Shown: piece by piece, positions 63,226 through 64,000 of the stretch
Position numbering within the stretch: the first letter of the stretch is position 1
Layout of the letters: each line of letters begins with the position of its first letter
From: Prorocentrum cordatum
Taxonomy: Eukaryota > Sar > Dinophyceae > Prorocentrales > Prorocentraceae
Assembly (NCBI GenBank): GCA_963575745.1
Contig: CAUYUJ010017899.1
Location: forward strand, 1-64,000
Direction of reading: 5' to 3'
Length of the DNA stretch: 64,000 nucleotides
The notes under the pieces: generated by a model
The model's input: the letters and a program-made list of their open reading frames with translations, nothing else
Told to the model about the DNA's origin: nothing
Databases searched by the model: none
Position numbers and translations under genes: made by a program

Positions 63226-63872
63226 GTAGGGGTGGGCCCCAGGGCAGTGAGGGGGCTCGGGCGCGAGTAGCCTCGGCAGCCCGCATCGCGGTTTGATCGT
63301 GCGGTTGCAGCCCAGCACTCTGCAAGAGTGGGGCGCGAGTGCAAACTCGGCCCAATTCGACCCGCTCCGACCCCTCGCCAGAGCTAAAAGAGCATGAGAG
63401 TCCCCGAGAGGGTTTGAAGTCGCACTTCGCGGTTCGCGCCTCCGCCCAGGGGCCCGGGGGCCCGCGGCTTCGAGCAGCGACGCAGCGACCGCTTCCTCTA
63501 CGGCAGGTTCGCGTCGTGTCGACCAGCGGCGACCCCGGCGCGGGCGTTCAAGGTTGAACGCCGCCGGCGACCCAGAATCGATCGATGTTGAACGATCGGA
63601 CGTTGCGGCAGCGGCCGATCGTTCAAGGTTGAACGATCCCTGCGGTGTCAAAAACCAACGCTGGGGTCGGCACTACGCGAACCTGCCGTGCCCCGGGGGG
63701 CGGCGCGAGAGAGCGAAGCAAGAGAACGTGAACTAATCGACGTCGGGCCGCGGGGGGCGCGCGGCCTGTTCGGTCCGAGGCAGAATATTGCCAGCCTTTT
63801 GTGGCCAGCGTATCTCCTTCACTGAGGGCACCTTCCTCCACTTTCTCGGGAAGACCCCGCCCCCGGCTGCTC
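63226..63872. other. Spacer between gene B and the next gene
   Basis: GC-rich, no coding sense. Contains the GTTCAA/TTGAAC inverted repeats at 63545-63640. The last 130 bp before 63873 are a plausible 5' leader. Confidence 0.5.
63545..63640. repeat. Cluster of GTTCAA/TTGAAC inverted repeats
   Basis: GTTCAAGGTTGAAC occurs twice (63547-63560 and 63627-63640 region), and TTGAACGATCGG at about 63588-63600 faces CCGATCGTTCAA at about 63617-63628 with a spacer of about 15 bp. Several hairpins are possible within 100 bp. Confidence 0.8.
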
Positions 63873-64000
63873 ATGGAGATGGAGCAGAAGCAGAAGCAGC
63901 CTGCGCCTGAGCCGGAGAAGAAGCGGCGCAAGATCAAGGGGAAGACCCCCAGCGAGCCCACCAGCCCTTCGTCCAAGCAGTCGAAGCTTCCAGGCTCGAT
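63873..64000 (+). CDS. 5' end of an unrecognised gene, cut by the window edge
   Basis: From the Met at 63873 the frame reads MEMEQKQKQPAPEPEKKRR, then KIKGKTPSEPTSPSSKQSK and continues off the window. KKRRKIKGK is a likely nuclear localisation signal. Same strand as genes A and B. It could be the start of a nuclear protein with a disordered N-terminus; nothing more can be said. Confidence 0.45.
   Translation, partial: MEMEQKQKQPAPEPEKKRRKIKGKTPSEPTSPSSKQSKLPGS

Noticed and set aside
1-64000. A CRISPR array or bacterial defence island
   Set aside because: The tandem arrays have no unique spacers between identical repeats, and no cas or restriction genes accompany them. The methyltransferase has introns and no restriction partner.
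1-64000. tRNA, rRNA or spliced-leader genes
   Set aside because: I looked for cloverleaf-like T-loop words, conserved rRNA blocks and the dinoflagellate leader and saw none; a covariance search was not possible.

Overview
The window looks like nuclear DNA of a dinoflagellate. This is an inference from four things: GC-rich sequence saturated with micro- and minisatellites; genes split into many exons by short introns; introns that begin GT, GC or GA and end AG with a G as first exon base; and degenerate retroelements. A bloom-forming genus such as Prorocentrum, or another GC-rich dinoflagellate, would fit, but the species cannot be read from the sequence. No rRNA, tRNA, CRISPR array or bacterial-type operon was seen.

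Layout. 1-24 kb is almost gene-free: minisatellites (1.7-2.4, 6.4-6.7, 13.8-15.3 kb), microsatellites, and eroded coding fragments, including an unassigned fragment at 5.2-5.6 kb, an eroded two-part frame at 9.7-10.6 kb and an RNase H-like remnant at 17.5-18.1 kb. At 24.5-26.2 kb the minus strand holds the main exon of a membrane-anchored sialidase with five Asp boxes. 26.2-36.5 kb is repeat-rich, ending in a G-rich minisatellite (34.6-36.5 kb). 36.6-40.7 kb (minus) is a broken tyrosine-recombinase retrotransposon of DIRS/Ngaro type, with recognisable reverse transcriptase, RNase H and recombinase pieces. 41.6-43.4 kb has an AT-rich island, GTGTCTGG repeats and a large inverted repeat of GGCTGATC.

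The right third carries the best genes, both on the plus strand. Gene A (about 44.2-58.1 kb) is a multi-exon gene whose exon phases fit at many junctions. It codes for a large unrecognised protein with an RGG-like stretch and a PHD/RING-like zinc-binding cluster; one of its exons is tandemly triplicated. About 1.3 kb downstream, gene B (59.3-63.2 kb) codes for a C5-cytosine DNA methyltransferase with motifs I to X in canonical order and an ASCH/PUA-like domain at its N-terminus. Its catalytic motif I is created only by splicing across a GA-AG intron. A new gene probably begins at 63.87 kb and runs off the window.

Genes A and B point the same way, as in the one-way gene arrays of dinoflagellates. 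Whether they act together is unknown; a zinc-finger/RGG protein next to a DNA methyltransferase suggests chromatin or nucleic-acid work, or a shared origin in a mobile element, but neither is shown by the sequence.
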